A stretch of 64,000 nucleotides of DNA from Candidatus Nanosynbacter sp. HMT-352 (GCF_022819345.1 NZ_CP089288.1:62001-126000), one strand, 5' to 3'. Shown: positions 41,707 through 50,638, numbered from the stretch's first letter. The notes: a model not told the origin generated them from the letters alone. Made by a program: numbers and translations.

Positions 41707-42099
41707 ATGAATAAGCGAAACGGTTTCACTATTATTGAACTTTTGGTTGTAGCGACTTTCTTGATTATTATCGCAATCTTAGGTTTCTCACAATATACAA
41801 AATTAACCAACGAATCAAACAACGCCAAAAAACGCACCGCGATTAACGCCATGCATTATAGCCTGGAAGAAGGTTTTTACGTTAAAAATGGCTATTACCC
41901 AGAGAAGTTAGAAGAAGGTACGCTTCCGACTATGGATCCCGCATTATTAAAAGATCCGCAGGGTAAGAAAATTGGCGAGAAAGACAGCAGTTACCGCTAT
42001 GAATCTTCAAATTGCAATGACGGAAAGTGTAAGTCATATAAACTCGTTGCGACGCTTGTCGATGAAGACGACTACGTAAAAGAAAGTCGCCACAAATAA
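41707..42099 (+). CDS. Prepilin-like protein, stand-alone
   Basis: The 130-residue protein has leader MNKRNG then /FTIIELLVVATFLIIIAI, a standard prepilin peptidase site with Glu5. The small soluble domain has two cysteines (SSNCNDGKCK) near the C terminus. It shares a divergent promoter region with recA, which could link its expression to competence, although no shared operator is obvious. Confidence 0.87.
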   Translation: MNKRNGFTIIELLVVATFLIIIAILGFSQYTKLTNESNNAKKRTAINAMHYSLEEGFYVKNGYYPEKLEEGTLPTMDPALLKDPQGKKIGEKDSSYRYESSNCNDGKCKSYKLVATLVDEDDYVKESRHK

Positions 42100-42103
42100 T
42101 TAG

Positions 42104-42940
42104 CTAATCATCACAAACGGGACGGCCATTCTTAAAGTCTTCAATGGCATTATTGATTATCGCAATTTGCTTGCGTGGATTTGCCACAAAATGGAATATA
42201 TATGTCGTTTCTTCACCCTCGGTGCTGAGACGAATCGTGCCGTAATTGAAAAGAGTCTGAATAATTCCAGATTGGAGGAAGCTTGCATCTTCAATACTGC
42301 CTAAGCTCACCGTTTGCTCATGCCTATAAAATAAGCTACCCTGGATTTCCTGAATTACACTTTCGTTGGTCATGTAAAAATGATTCTGCAAATATATCCA
42401 CAAAGACACCGCACCGCCAAGCGCCACTATCCCAATAAGCAACATTGCCACGCCAAACACATCGGTCAGCGAAGGCATCGGCGAGATAATTGCGTCACGA
42501 GCAATTGATGGATAAAACATCACAAACACCATGATCATCACCACCAAAAAAACCGAGATTCCCGTCGGGATTAGCATGCCAATTGGATGGCGTTTAATAT
42601 CCAAAATAATATATTCACCTTCACTCAAATTGAGATTCGGGTATTGCTGGACTGATTTTTCATGCTTTTGCTTCAGGTCATCGCTAATAGTAAACGGCTT
42701 CGGGTCAATATCTCGCGCAACATGTACGACTTGCGGCTCATTGGCATATTGACTACGCAATCGCGGATCAAAATTCTCCCCATCAATAATTTCTGGTCTT
42801 GCCGTCACATAAGAATTCGTCTGCGCCACAACCGGAGCTGGACGACCAGTCTGTGACGGATGATGGTATAGTGGTCGACCATCAGCATCGTACGCAACAG
42901 GCTGCGTTAAATCTTCTGACGAGGATGTTTGTGGATTCAT
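42104..42940 (-). CDS. Membrane protein with bacterial PH-like domain
   Basis: The 278-residue protein has a disordered N terminus of about 110 residues, the GEYIILDIKRHPIGML segment typical of YdbS/YdbT-like proteins, and two transmembrane helices (about 130-155 and 165-190). A bPH2-type beta domain follows (NHFYMTNESVIQEIQG). The function of this family is not settled. It starts at ATG 42940, 6 nt after TATAAT. It converges with the lone pilin gene. Confidence 0.82.
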   Translation of the reverse strand: MNPQTSSSEDLTQPVAYDADGRPLYHHPSQTGRPAPVVAQTNSYVTARPEIIDGENFDPRLRSQYANEPQVVHVARDIDPKPFTISDDLKQKHEKSVQQYPNLNLSEGEYIILDIKRHPIGMLIPTGISVFLVVMIMVFVMFYPSIARDAIISPMPSLTDVFGVAMLLIGIVALGGAVSLWIYLQNHFYMTNESVIQEIQGSLFYRHEQTVSLGSIEDASFLQSGIIQTLFNYGTIRLSTEGEETTYIFHFVANPRKQIAIINNAIEDFKNGRPVCDD

Positions 42941-42946
42941 GCCTAT

Positions 42947-42952
42947 ATTATA
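42947..42952 (-). promoter_or_regulatory. Promoter -10 of the PH-domain gene, leaderless
   Basis: TATAAT ends 6 nt before ATG 42940. Confidence 0.7.
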
Positions 42953-42964
42953 ACACGACAGAAC

Positions 42965-45424
42965 TTAAGATAATCTTGTTTTTTGGCGATAAACTTTTAT
43001 AGCTATTATTGCTGCACTGATTGCAACCATTCCAACAGCTGCAGCAGCACCAAGCCACGACGATCCGCCCCTGTTGTCTTCATTATTATCCTCGGATTTC
43101 TTCTGAGTTTCCCCCGACTCCATCTCATTAACGCTACTATTTTCCTGAAGTTTTACGTCTTTACCGCCAGAATCTATGGTAGCTATTTCCTTGTTATCAC
43201 CGTCGTTTACTTTATTACTCGAAGACACGTCAACAGGTTTACGATTTGTATTTTCTTTTTTACTATCATCTTTCTTTGCTTGATTCTTTTCATACTCTAA
43301 CATCTGATAATAGCCATATTCCTCCAAATATCCTGGATCAGAATCACAAGCGTCACCAATTCCATCCTTGTCATAATCAGCTTGATCTGGATTAGCCACA
43401 TCTGGACAATTATCAAATTCCCGTTCATGTTCATCGCCGTCATCACTAACCGTCAAAGTCGTCGTCGCTACGTTCATTAATCCAGAACTATCAGTCACCC
43501 TAAGCGTTAACAGCCCAGAAAATTCCTTAGTAAACGTATAATTAACAAAGGGCTTATCCGTCGTCACGTCATACACGCCGTCTTGATCGACATCCCATTC
43601 ATATTTTACGATCTTACCATTTGCCGAATAAGAACCAGCGCCATCCAATTCTAATGTGTCACCAATTTTCGCCACATATTGACGATTTATCCAAGCATTC
43701 GGTTTATTCGTCACATTTTCAACCGACGCATTAACTTGATCAACGAGCTTATCATTATCGTCAGCTTGTAAATATGCGCCGCCCGTTCTTTCAGCCAAAG
43801 ACATCACAGGTGCCATCGCATCATGTCCAGAAGTATCAATAATATATATTTGAGCTGGATCAACAGCATAAGCAGCATCAACGATAGATTGTTCGGTTAG
43901 CTCAGTAACTGGTTCTGGATTCTTAGCTGGAGCGTCACCAATCACAATCATAATCTTTTTTACTCCCGCTCGCCACTGTAGATTCAGCCCCGCCTTAATG
44001 CCAGAATAAACAGATTCTTCATCATCGCCGCCATTACCGAGTTGAATAGAATTGACAGCCTTATTAAACACCTCGGCACTACTCGTAAAATCTGTCTCAA
44101 TTTTGGACGGATAGTCTCCCGAGCTTCCGCCACAACACGGATGATCTTGATAAGTAACCAGTGCAAATCTAGCACTCTTCGTTTTCGAACTGATCGACTC
44201 AACTATATTTCGAATGTTATTTCTAACAGCATTAATTGAACTACCCATCGAACCGGTCGTGTCAATAACAAATACAATATCAATATCGCCATTCGTTTTC
44301 GTTATTGGTTTCACCAAATTAGGCAGTGGTACTTTTTCGCGAAGTGCTGACATATAATTGCTATGCCCAAAGAAGTTTGGATGATACCACGAGCTCATAT
44401 TGAATGCATTTGGCTCAAGGAATTCATGAATCCAACGATCGTGATTCCTCTTAAATATTGAGGCGTCTGGCTCATGTCCAGAAAACCGCTTTGGCAAACT
44501 ATCAATAAAAATCACTTTCTCTTTACCGAGGCTTTTATTATATTCTTCAACCACCTTTTTCTGGCGTAAATTACCTTCCAGCCCTAACTTACGCACTTCG
44601 CTAGCAACCGAAAAATCGGATAGCTTCTCGCCATTATCAAGTGCTAGTAGCGGGTATCCTAAAAGGACTATTTTCGCGTCTGGACGTAAACGAGAATTAA
44701 GCGATGATAAAATACCTCTAAGATTTAGCTCTAAATCTCCCATATTATTTCTTGCGTCATTTATCTTTGTTTTGCAATCTGAAGCAGATCTTATTACAGC
44801 GGCAAAACAAGACTTAACAATGCCGTCAAAATCCAAATCATTTCCACCAATCGTCATCATTACCATATCCGTGCTGCGATCCACATTATCAAGTTGTCGT
44901 CGAATCGTATAATTACATCTTATATTGACTCTTTTCTGTTTTTTTCCGCGCTTAGAGCCAATCGTACTACTTATGATCCTATAAGCAACTTTTAAGTCGT
45001 TATTCGGTTTAATATTGCAAATATCCCTGTCTTCTGCATATTTAATAATCTGTTCATTCGTCGCTAGCTTGCCCGGATCATCACTAATCGTTTTTACAAC
45101 ACTACCCGCATTCTTATCCTTCAAGAAGGCATTAATTTTAGCTCCAGAACAAGCGTGATTTATAAGCGTTACTGACAGTCCGTTATTGCTTAGCCATCTT
45201 TTATACATTTCCGCCCAGTTATTACTGTTGCGATGACAGACAGCAGGACCATATTCATACCCATCAGCGCCATTTCCGGCCGAATAAGAATCGCCTAATA
45301 ATGTAATCGTAAGTTTCTTTCCTGCGTAATTATAAGGAACAACCTCGCCTTGTGCCGACTGTTGTATAAAAAGGCCAGAAATAATAGCTACAAAGAAAGA
45401 TAATATAATAACTCTAATTTTCAT
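42965..45424 (-). CDS. Cell-surface SGNH hydrolase / VWA / PKD / TSP3 protein
   Basis: The 819-residue protein has a signal peptide (residues 1-25, ending SAQG). An SGNH/GDSL esterase domain follows, with block I LLGDSYSAGNG, block III TIGGNDLDF and block V WYHPNFFGHSN. Then come a von Willebrand A domain with MIDAS motif VIDTTGSMGSS (about residue 390), a PKD-like domain (SYSANGKIVKYEWDVDQDG) and a thrombospondin type 3 calcium-binding repeat (DNCPDVANPDQADYDKDG). The end is a Lys/Asn-rich stalk and a transmembrane helix with basic tail. ATG 45424 lies 1 nt after the previous stop. It is likely exposed and binds or processes a host-cell surface glycan. Confidence 0.9.
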   Translation of the reverse strand: MKIRVIILSFFVAIISGLFIQQSAQGEVVPYNYAGKKLTITLLGDSYSAGNGADGYEYGPAVCHRNSNNWAEMYKRWLSNNGLSVTLINHACSGAKINAFLKDKNAGSVVKTISDDPGKLATNEQIIKYAEDRDICNIKPNNDLKVAYRIISSTIGSKRGKKQKRVNIRCNYTIRRQLDNVDRSTDMVMMTIGGNDLDFDGIVKSCFAAVIRSASDCKTKINDARNNMGDLELNLRGILSSLNSRLRPDAKIVLLGYPLLALDNGEKLSDFSVASEVRKLGLEGNLRQKKVVEEYNKSLGKEKVIFIDSLPKRFSGHEPDASIFKRNHDRWIHEFLEPNAFNMSSWYHPNFFGHSNYMSALREKVPLPNLVKPITKTNGDIDIVFVIDTTGSMGSSINAVRNNIRNIVESISSKTKSARFALVTYQDHPCCGGSSGDYPSKIETDFTSSAEVFNKAVNSIQLGNGGDDEESVYSGIKAGLNLQWRAGVKKIMIVIGDAPAKNPEPVTELTEQSIVDAAYAVDPAQIYIIDTSGHDAMAPVMSLAERTGGAYLQADDNDKLVDQVNASVENVTNKPNAWINRQYVAKIGDTLELDGAGSYSANGKIVKYEWDVDQDGVYDVTTDKPFVNYTFTKEFSGLLTLRVTDSSGLMNVATTTLTVSDDGDEHEREFDNCPDVANPDQADYDKDGIGDACDSDPGYLEEYGYYQMLEYEKNQAKKDDSKKENTNRKPVDVSSSNKVNDGDNKEIATIDSGGKDVKLQENSSVNEMESGETQKKSEDNNEDNRGGSSWLGAAAAVGMVAISAAIIAIKVYRQKTRLS

Positions 45425-45425
45425 A

Positions 45426-45926
45426 TTAATCACCCAAGCCCTCAACACTTATATGAACACCATTGTTATACTTATCGTTTAGTATAACGCTAACCCAGAG
45501 AGAGTATTCCCTACCCTCTATATCTTTATATCCTACAAAATATTCCTCCCCAGACCTCTCTTTGTCTAGCTTCCAGCCAGAATCTTCAGCGTATCGTCGT
45601 AGCCTATTTAACAAATCACTCACCGACTCATTCTGGGGCATCTCATAATATCTATCAACTGATAGAGATGTGCTCTTTTTTAAAAATCCGCGCTCTGTAG
45701 GTATGCGATGTCTCTCGCGTGACGATTTCAGCTTTAAGCCCAAAACGCCCTTTTCAGCCATTGGATCTCGTGCCATATTCCACACTTCTATATACGCTGG
45801 CAGCCAAGTTAAAAAATTGACCAGCCACAAACCAGCCAAAATTCCCACCAAAATTATAAATCGTCGTAGCCAGCGCCTAGCTTTAGAATTCTTAACTGGT
45901 GATGTCGTTGCTTGTTTTTTGCCCAT
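45426..45926 (-). CDS. Single-pass membrane protein, unknown
   Basis: The 166-residue protein has a basic N terminus, one transmembrane helix (about residues 20-42) and a soluble domain rich in charged residues with two helical arms (VSDLLNRLRRYAEDSGW, then a beta-rich end). I do not recognise it. AGGAG precedes the ATG. It is directly upstream of the SGNH/VWA surface protein, 1 nt between stop and start, so the two probably work or are regulated together. Confidence 0.7.
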   Translation of the reverse strand: MGKKQATTSPVKNSKARRWLRRFIILVGILAGLWLVNFLTWLPAYIEVWNMARDPMAEKGVLGLKLKSSRERHRIPTERGFLKKSTSLSVDRYYEMPQNESVSDLLNRLRRYAEDSGWKLDKERSGEEYFVGYKDIEGREYSLWVSVILNDKYNNGVHISVEGLGD

Positions 45927-45988
45927 GGCGGCTCCTAGTTAAGTTTGTCTGGTTTTATTAAAACACAAAAAGCCGAAGAATACGATAA

Positions 45989-46987
45989 CTATTTTCCCAA
46001 ATGCCGCTTCGCTTTAATCGTCACTCGACGACCACGCGGTGTACGCTCAATAAACCCAATTTGTAGCAAATATGGTTCATAAAAATCCTCAATTGTCGTC
46101 GCTTCGTCGCCAGTTAACGCCGCAATTGTTGTTAATCCAACAGGATTATCGCCATAATTTTCAAGAATCGATTGTAATAAATTACGATCAGCCGGATCCA
46201 AGCCCAACTCATCCACTTCCAGCATTTCCAAAGCGTTGGTTGTAGTTTTTACATCAATTATTCCGTCGCCATTAACGTCGGCGTAATCACGGACGCGCTT
46301 AAGAAGTCTATTGGCAATACGTGGCGTCAAGCGCGCTCGCGTCGACAATAAATCCGCCGCTTCACTTCGAATTGACGACTCCAAAATCTTTGCACTACGC
46401 GTCACAATTTTCGCAATATCCTCTGGCGTGTAAAATTCCAAGCGGTAAATATGCCCAAACCTATCACGCAAAGGCGCCGCCAAACTTCCAGTGCGCGTCG
46501 TCGCACCAATCACCGTAAATCGCGGCAAATCTAATCGAATTGATCGCGCTGCCGGACCTTTTCCAATCACAATATCCAGCTTAAAATCTTCCATTGCGGA
46601 GTACAAGATTTCCTCCACTGATCGCCCCAACCGATGAATCTCATCGATAAACAGAATATCACCGTCCGACAAATTAGTCAGAATCGACGCCAAATCACCC
46701 GCTTTTTCAATAGCCGGACCGCTAGTAATCCGCAGATTCGTGCCCATTTCATTAGCAATCACCGTTGCCATAGTTGTTTTACCAAGCCCCGGCGGACCAT
46801 ATAATAATACGTGATCCAACGGCTCGCCGCGCTTTTTGGCTGCATCAATTGCCAAACGTAAATTTCTCTTCAATCTCTCTTGGCCAACATACTCAGAAAA
46901 ACTCTGCGGACGCAAACTAACTTCAATTCGCTGCTCTTCAGAGTCGTCATCATGCGAACTCGTATCAACTATTCTTTCAATTGCCAT
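45989..46987 (-). CDS. ruvB: Holliday junction helicase RuvB
   Basis: RuvB is the AAA+ motor for branch migration. The 332-residue protein has [11 protein letters not shown], Walker [11 protein letters not shown] near residue 66, Walker [12 protein letters not shown], sensor IGATTRTG and a winged-helix end with [16 protein letters not shown] at 46994-46999 ends 6 nt before the ATG. Unlike many bacteria, ruvB is separated from ruvA and ruvC by an RNA gene and a DUF4352 gene. Confidence 0.97.
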   Translation of the reverse strand: MAIERIVDTSSHDDDSEEQRIEVSLRPQSFSEYVGQERLKRNLRLAIDAAKKRGEPLDHVLLYGPPGLGKTTMATVIANEMGTNLRITSGPAIEKAGDLASILTNLSDGDILFIDEIHRLGRSVEEILYSAMEDFKLDIVIGKGPAARSIRLDLPRFTVIGATTRTGSLAAPLRDRFGHIYRLEFYTPEDIAKIVTRSAKILESSIRSEAADLLSTRARLTPRIANRLLKRVRDYADVNGDGIIDVKTTTNALEMLEVDELGLDPADRNLLQSILENYGDNPVGLTTIAALTGDEATTIEDFYEPYLLQIGFIERTPRGRRVTIKAKRHLGK

Positions 46988-46993
46988 AAACTA

Positions 46994-46999
46994 ATTATA
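46994..46999 (-). promoter_or_regulatory. Promoter -10 of ruvB, leaderless
   Basis: TATAAT ends 6 nt before the ruvB ATG; divergent from the RNA promoter at 47010. Confidence 0.7.
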
Positions 47000-47009
47000 A
47001 CATTTATAG

Positions 47010-47015
47010 TACAAT
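47010..47015 (+). promoter_or_regulatory. Promoter -10 of the structured RNA
   Basis: TACAAT; a start 7 nt downstream falls at 47022, the second base of the long stem that closes the RNA. Confidence 0.55.
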
Positions 47016-47020
47016 AGAAT

Positions 47021-47141
47021 TGTCTACATCTAGAACTCAACGTTTCAAACGTATTGTTTACGCATATAATGGGCAGCCGTTATTCGAGCGTAAACTCTAC
47101 GTTCTAGGTGTAGACAGCCAAATTTAACGGCTGTCCTTTTT
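47021..47141 (+). ncRNA. Structured RNA with terminator, riboswitch-like leader
   Basis: Stem P1 pairs 47021-47036 with 47101-47116 over 16 positions (one T-G). Inside it P2 is a 5-bp hairpin (47040-47044 / 47048-47052). P3 is an 8-bp stem (47056-47063 / 47088-47095) continued past an internal loop by a 7-bp stem with GCAG loop (47066-47072 / 47077-47083). The 3' strand of P1 overlaps the left arm of a terminator (GACAGCC 47113-47119, GGCTGTC 47129-47135, then CTTTTT). The right arm can instead pair with GGACAGC at 47145-47151 or with 47074-47082. It precedes the DUF4352 gene by 31 nt. I do not recognise a known RNA class. Confidence 0.75.
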
Positions 47142-47171
47142 ATTGGACAGCAAATCTCATAGGAGGAGATG

Positions 47172-47720
47172 ATGAATACAAGCGAGAAAAAACCAATTTT
47201 TAAGAAGGTGTGGTTTTGGGTAATTATTGTTATTATTGTGATTGGAGTATCCAGCGCATCGCAACAGAACAAAGCCACTGTCGTCAATACAAACAATAAT
47301 AACGCTACTTCGGAAAATAAACCAACCGAAAAAACTACTTTCAAAGTCGGCGAAACTATCGCTTTCGACGGCAAAGAAGTAACAATCAAGTCGATTGAAC
47401 GAAATTGGAATTCTGGCAACCAGTTCATTAAAGCTGGTGACGGCAAAGAATATGTTAAAGCAAATGTTTCAATCGTCAACAAATCAGATAGCGAATTGTC
47501 TTTCAATACATTTGATTGGAAAATTGAGGACACAAATGGCGCTATTGAAGGACCAAGTGGCACAGCCTTCACTGCAAGCGACAACCTAGGGTCTGGCGAC
47601 CTAGCAGTCAACGGCAAAAAAGAAGGTTCTGTTATTTTTGAGGTTGCAAAAGATTCAAAAATTAAAATTCACTACCAGCCTTCATTTTGGTCAAATAAAA
47701 AGATAGTCATTGAGCCTTAG
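47172..47720 (+). CDS. Membrane-anchored DUF4352-type protein
   Basis: The 182-residue protein has a transmembrane helix near residues 13-30, an Asn/Thr-rich linker, then an immunoglobulin-like DUF4352 domain (FKVGETIAFDGKEVTI; EYVKANVSIVNKSDSEL; a C-terminal GSVIFEV strand). It should sit on the outer face of the membrane. AGGAGG at 47161-47166 favours the second of two tandem ATGs (47172; 47169 is the alternative). The structured RNA and its terminator lie directly upstream, so expression probably depends on read-through. The biological role is unknown. Confidence 0.82.
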   Translation: MNTSEKKPIFKKVWFWVIIVIIVIGVSSASQQNKATVVNTNNNNATSENKPTEKTTFKVGETIAFDGKEVTIKSIERNWNSGNQFIKAGDGKEYVKANVSIVNKSDSELSFNTFDWKIEDTNGAIEGPSGTAFTASDNLGSGDLAVNGKKEGSVIFEVAKDSKIKIHYQPSFWSNKKIVIEP

Positions 47721-47738
47721 AAAATTTACCTATTATTC

Positions 47739-47767
47739 AAAAGGGCGCCATCTTAGCGTCCTTTTTT
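47739..47767 (+). terminator. Terminator of the DUF4352 gene
   Basis: AAAAGGGCGC and GCGTCCTTTT pair over 10 positions (one G-T) with a 7-nt loop, followed by TT. It reaches into the ruvA stop region of the other strand. Confidence 0.8.
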
Positions 47768-48341
47768 ATTTCTTCAAAGCCTCAGTTACTCGCTGAGCTG
47801 TTGGCAAATTGACATCAACGTTTTCAAGTGCCTTAGTGGCATCCGCTAATGTGTAGCCCAAAGCCATCAATGCCTCCAAAGCTTCATCAGAAGTGTTCAA
47901 TTCAGTCTGTAGCGGAGCTTCCGTTCGGCCGTAATGAGTCGGTAAACCAACTTTATCACTCAGATCAACCACCACTCGCTCGGCAGTTTTTTTGCCAACG
48001 CCAGTAGCCTTTTGCACAAAACCGCTGTCAGCGTTAGCAATAGCGTTGCGCACTTGCTCGGCATCACCCAAGCTCAAGATAGCCAGCGCAGCCTTCGGGC
48101 CAACCCCCTGAACCGTGATTAACATTTCAAATAACTTTTTCGCCGCCAAGCTAGAGAACCCAAACAATTCCTCAGACTGTTCGCGCACGTGATGATAAGT
48201 GTAAAATTTTACTTCTTGATCTAATGTCACCGCGTCAAAATCATTAGTCGCCACACTAACTTCATATCCAACACCATGAACATCAATGACTAACGAGCCG
48301 TTAAATTTCTCAGCAACTTTTCCAAAAACATGTGCAATCAT
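47766..48341 (-). CDS. ruvA: Holliday junction DNA-binding protein RuvA
   Basis: RuvA binds four-way junctions and loads RuvB. The 191-residue protein has the OB-fold start MIAHVFGKVAEKFNGSLVIDV, two helix-hairpin-helix motifs (LITVQGVGPKAALAIL and KATGVGKKTAERVVVDL) and a small C-terminal RuvB-binding domain (ALMALGYTLADATKAL). TATAAT at 48348-48353 ends 6 nt before the ATG and contains the TAA stop codon of ruvC. Confidence 0.95.
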   Translation of the reverse strand: MIAHVFGKVAEKFNGSLVIDVHGVGYEVSVATNDFDAVTLDQEVKFYTYHHVREQSEELFGFSSLAAKKLFEMLITVQGVGPKAALAILSLGDAEQVRNAIANADSGFVQKATGVGKKTAERVVVDLSDKVGLPTHYGRTEAPLQTELNTSDEALEALMALGYTLADATKALENVDVNLPTAQRVTEALKK

Positions 48342-48347
48342 ATTTCA

Positions 48348-48353
48348 ATTATA
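48348..48353 (-). promoter_or_regulatory. Promoter -10 of ruvA inside the ruvC stop codon
   Basis: TATAAT ends 6 nt before the ruvA ATG; its central TAA is the ruvC stop. Confidence 0.7.
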
Positions 48354-48822
48354 CCCGATTCATCGCCGCGTGTGTAATTGCTGCAGCCAAAGCATCCGCG
48401 CAGTCATCCGGCTTCGGAACATCTTTCAAACCCAAATTAAGTCGCACCATTTCCTGAACCTGCTTTTTGTCAGCCTTGCCATAGCCGGTCAAAGTTTGCT
48501 TTATTTGCAAAGGCGTATATTCTGCAATCGGCATTCCGGCTTTTCGCCCAGTCAACATCGCCACACCGCGCGCTTCCGCCACAGAAATCGCCGTCGTAAC
48601 ATTACGCGCAAAAAATAGCTTTTCAATCGACATAACATCAGGATTTGTTTCGGCAATAATTTCTGTCAGGCTATCAAAAATATCTTCAAGCCTTTCGTCA
48701 ATTGGCGTATGTGCCGGCGTTGTCACAACTCCCGCCGTAACCATCTTAAACTTGCCACGAGAAAAATCAATCACACCAAACCCCAAAATCCCCGTTCCCG
48801 GGTCAATCCCGATAATTCTCAT
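48349..48822 (-). CDS. ruvC: Crossover junction endonuclease RuvC
   Basis: RuvC resolves Holliday junctions by paired nicks. The 157-residue protein has the catalytic IIGIDPGTGILG start (Asp7), the MSIEKLFFARN segment with the second acidic residue, EYTPLQIKQTLTGYGKA and the terminal DDCADALAAAITH acidic pair. ATG 48822 is chosen because TATAAT (48829-48834) ends 6 nt upstream; the longer open frame would pass through the promoter. Confidence 0.96.
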   Translation of the reverse strand: MRIIGIDPGTGILGFGVIDFSRGKFKMVTAGVVTTPAHTPIDERLEDIFDSLTEIIAETNPDVMSIEKLFFARNVTTAISVAEARGVAMLTGRKAGMPIAEYTPLQIKQTLTGYGKADKKQVQEMVRLNLGLKDVPKPDDCADALAAAITHAAMNRV

Positions 48823-48828
48823 ATCTTT

Positions 48829-48834
48829 ATTATA
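48829..48834 (-). promoter_or_regulatory. Promoter -10 of ruvC, leaderless
   Basis: TATAAT ends 6 nt before the ruvC ATG and begins 5 nt after the stop of the upstream surface-protein gene. Confidence 0.7.
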
Positions 48835-48838
48835 GCAA

Positions 48839-50638
48839 TTATTTACCGCTTGCGGATTTAATGCTTTCGCGGATTTTTCGTACAAATTGCGAAATTTCCC
48901 ATCGCCACTGCCATACGCCGTAACCGACGGCTAGTAAGCTCATGCCACCAAACACCCACCAGCCCCAAGTAGCACCAGCGACTTGCTTAACTTCAGCAGC
49001 CGCCGAACCAACAGTTGGCATATTTGCAGATTTTATCTTTCGACATCGCTTAGTTTGCGGATTACGCTCAAATCCTTCTGGACATTCTTTTGCTATATCG
49101 TCAGTGGAGGCAATTTTCTTACATCGACCCGTAGCTGAATTGCGGAATTGACCTTCTGGGCAAGGCTTCAAAGTTTTTGCTGCAGCCGATGCGATAGATC
49201 GACATCTGCCAGTTTCTTCACTACGATAATAGCCATCTTTACAGGGCGTAATAGCTTTTACCGCTTCAATTTTTCGACAACGGTGAGTTTCCGGATGGCG
49301 GTATTGACCAACAGGACAAGGACTTTCAGCTGGCGGGGTGGCAATTTTCACACATTTGCCCAGCGCATTTCGCTCGTAACCATTCTGACAGTCTGGATAT
49401 TCCTTAAAGATATTCTCAGAATTTTCAGTTATCATAAACGTTTGCATCCACTCATCATCAATCAAACTCCACGAAGAGCTTTTCGATAACTTCTCATATT
49501 CAGTGGAATCAATTTTCGAGCCAGCCTCGTCTAGTAAATAAACTTTTCCTTTTGTTTTTGGCAATTTCAGCTTCGTATTTTTTATTTTGATCGTTAAAAA
49601 TTCACCAGGATTTAATTCGATGTCACCAATATTTTCACGAACGCCAGAATCGCCAACCGTCAATTTACAGCCTGTCGTAATGACGGTTTTTTCGCTAGAA
49701 TTGATAATCTCAATAAATTGTTCATCAACATTCGACGCAATTTCACTTAGCCTCAGACCTTCACATTTATTCAGCTCTTTTGAAGGTTCAGGTTTAGGCT
49801 CTGGACTCTTACAATTTGGTCGTGAATACGGCACAACTTCCTGATTGTCGGAATCTTTACTCGACAAAAAATCAGTGGAATTATTTTTCGAATCAATAAT
49901 ATTTTCACCAACAAAACAGCGCCAAACAATCTTCACACCGCCTTTAATTGGCGAGCCCGCAGACTTTGAATTATTTCCCCAGCCGACAATATCTGCGACC
50001 GACCCGTCCGAACGCGACAACACGACAGATCCATCATTCTGAGCCAAACCTAAATTATTATCAAACTTTATGGCGCCCGCCAACATATTATCATTCGACA
50101 AAACCAAAAATTCGTTCGCTAAGATTACTTCATCCTTGAAAATTTTTCCAACGGTTTTAGCGCCAGATCCAGCGTAATACTCTATTTTCCAATCAGCCAA
50201 ATTAACATTCTGATTCGTCCGATTATAAATCTCAACGTATTTTTTGTCCTGACTAATCTTTGAAATTAATATCGGCGCATTTTCTTCTGTGCTTTTATCT
50301 GAATTATCTGTTTTTAGCGGCTCAGATTCGGGGTTTGGCTCGGACTTTGAAGACTCATTGGTAGCAGGATTTTCGCTCGGACTATCTATAGATGAATTCT
50401 CCGTTGGAGTCTCGAGATTTTCACTTGATTGAGAAGGTGAATTGCTAGCGACCTGCTTCTTATCAACAACTGAATCTTTCGCTTCCTCAGCCGATTTAAG
50501 ACTATTATCAACAGTCTTAACGTCATCAACTTTCGACTCTTGAGCAGCACCTGAAACGCCTTCCGCCAAAACCAACGGCGACGGCATTATTAGTGCCGCG
50601 GCTAGTATCATAAGTAGTGTGTTGCGCAAATATTTCAT
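48839..50638 (-). CDS. Surface protein with two lamin-tail domains and Cys repeats
   Basis: The 599-residue protein has a signal peptide (MKYLRNTLLMILAAAL to about residue 26) and a Ser/Glu/Pro-rich disordered stretch. Two lamin-tail-like (LTD) domains follow (about 125-265 and 295-410; LISKISQDKKYVEIYNRT and LSEIASNVDEQFIEI). Then come five tandem units of about 22-27 residues of the form C-x2-G-x3-R-x6-RC-x-KI, and finally a transmembrane helix with a basic tail. AGGAG stands before ATG 50638, so the ATG at 50665 is rejected. It is probably anchored in the membrane with the repeats close to it. Ligand unknown. Confidence 0.87.
   Translation of the reverse strand: MKYLRNTLLMILAAALIMPSPLVLAEGVSGAAQESKVDDVKTVDNSLKSAEEAKDSVVDKKQVASNSPSQSSENLETPTENSSIDSPSENPATNESSKSEPNPESEPLKTDNSDKSTEENAPILISKISQDKKYVEIYNRTNQNVNLADWKIEYYAGSGAKTVGKIFKDEVILANEFLVLSNDNMLAGAIKFDNNLGLAQNDGSVVLSRSDGSVADIVGWGNNSKSAGSPIKGGVKIVWRCFVGENIIDSKNNSTDFLSSKDSDNQEVVPYSRPNCKSPEPKPEPSKELNKCEGLRLSEIASNVDEQFIEIINSSEKTVITTGCKLTVGDSGVRENIGDIELNPGEFLTIKIKNTKLKLPKTKGKVYLLDEAGSKIDSTEYEKLSKSSSWSLIDDEWMQTFMITENSENIFKEYPDCQNGYERNALGKCVKIATPPAESPCPVGQYRHPETHRCRKIEAVKAITPCKDGYYRSEETGRCRSIASAAAKTLKPCPEGQFRNSATGRCKKIASTDDIAKECPEGFERNPQTKRCRKIKSANMPTVGSAAAEVKQVAGATWGWWVFGGMSLLAVGYGVWQWRWEISQFVRKIRESIKSASGK

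Noticed and set aside
47045-47617. 190-codon open frame on the minus strand
   Set aside because: It is antisense to the structured RNA and the DUF4352 gene, has no promoter or ribosome-binding site, and its composition mirrors the plus-strand gene.
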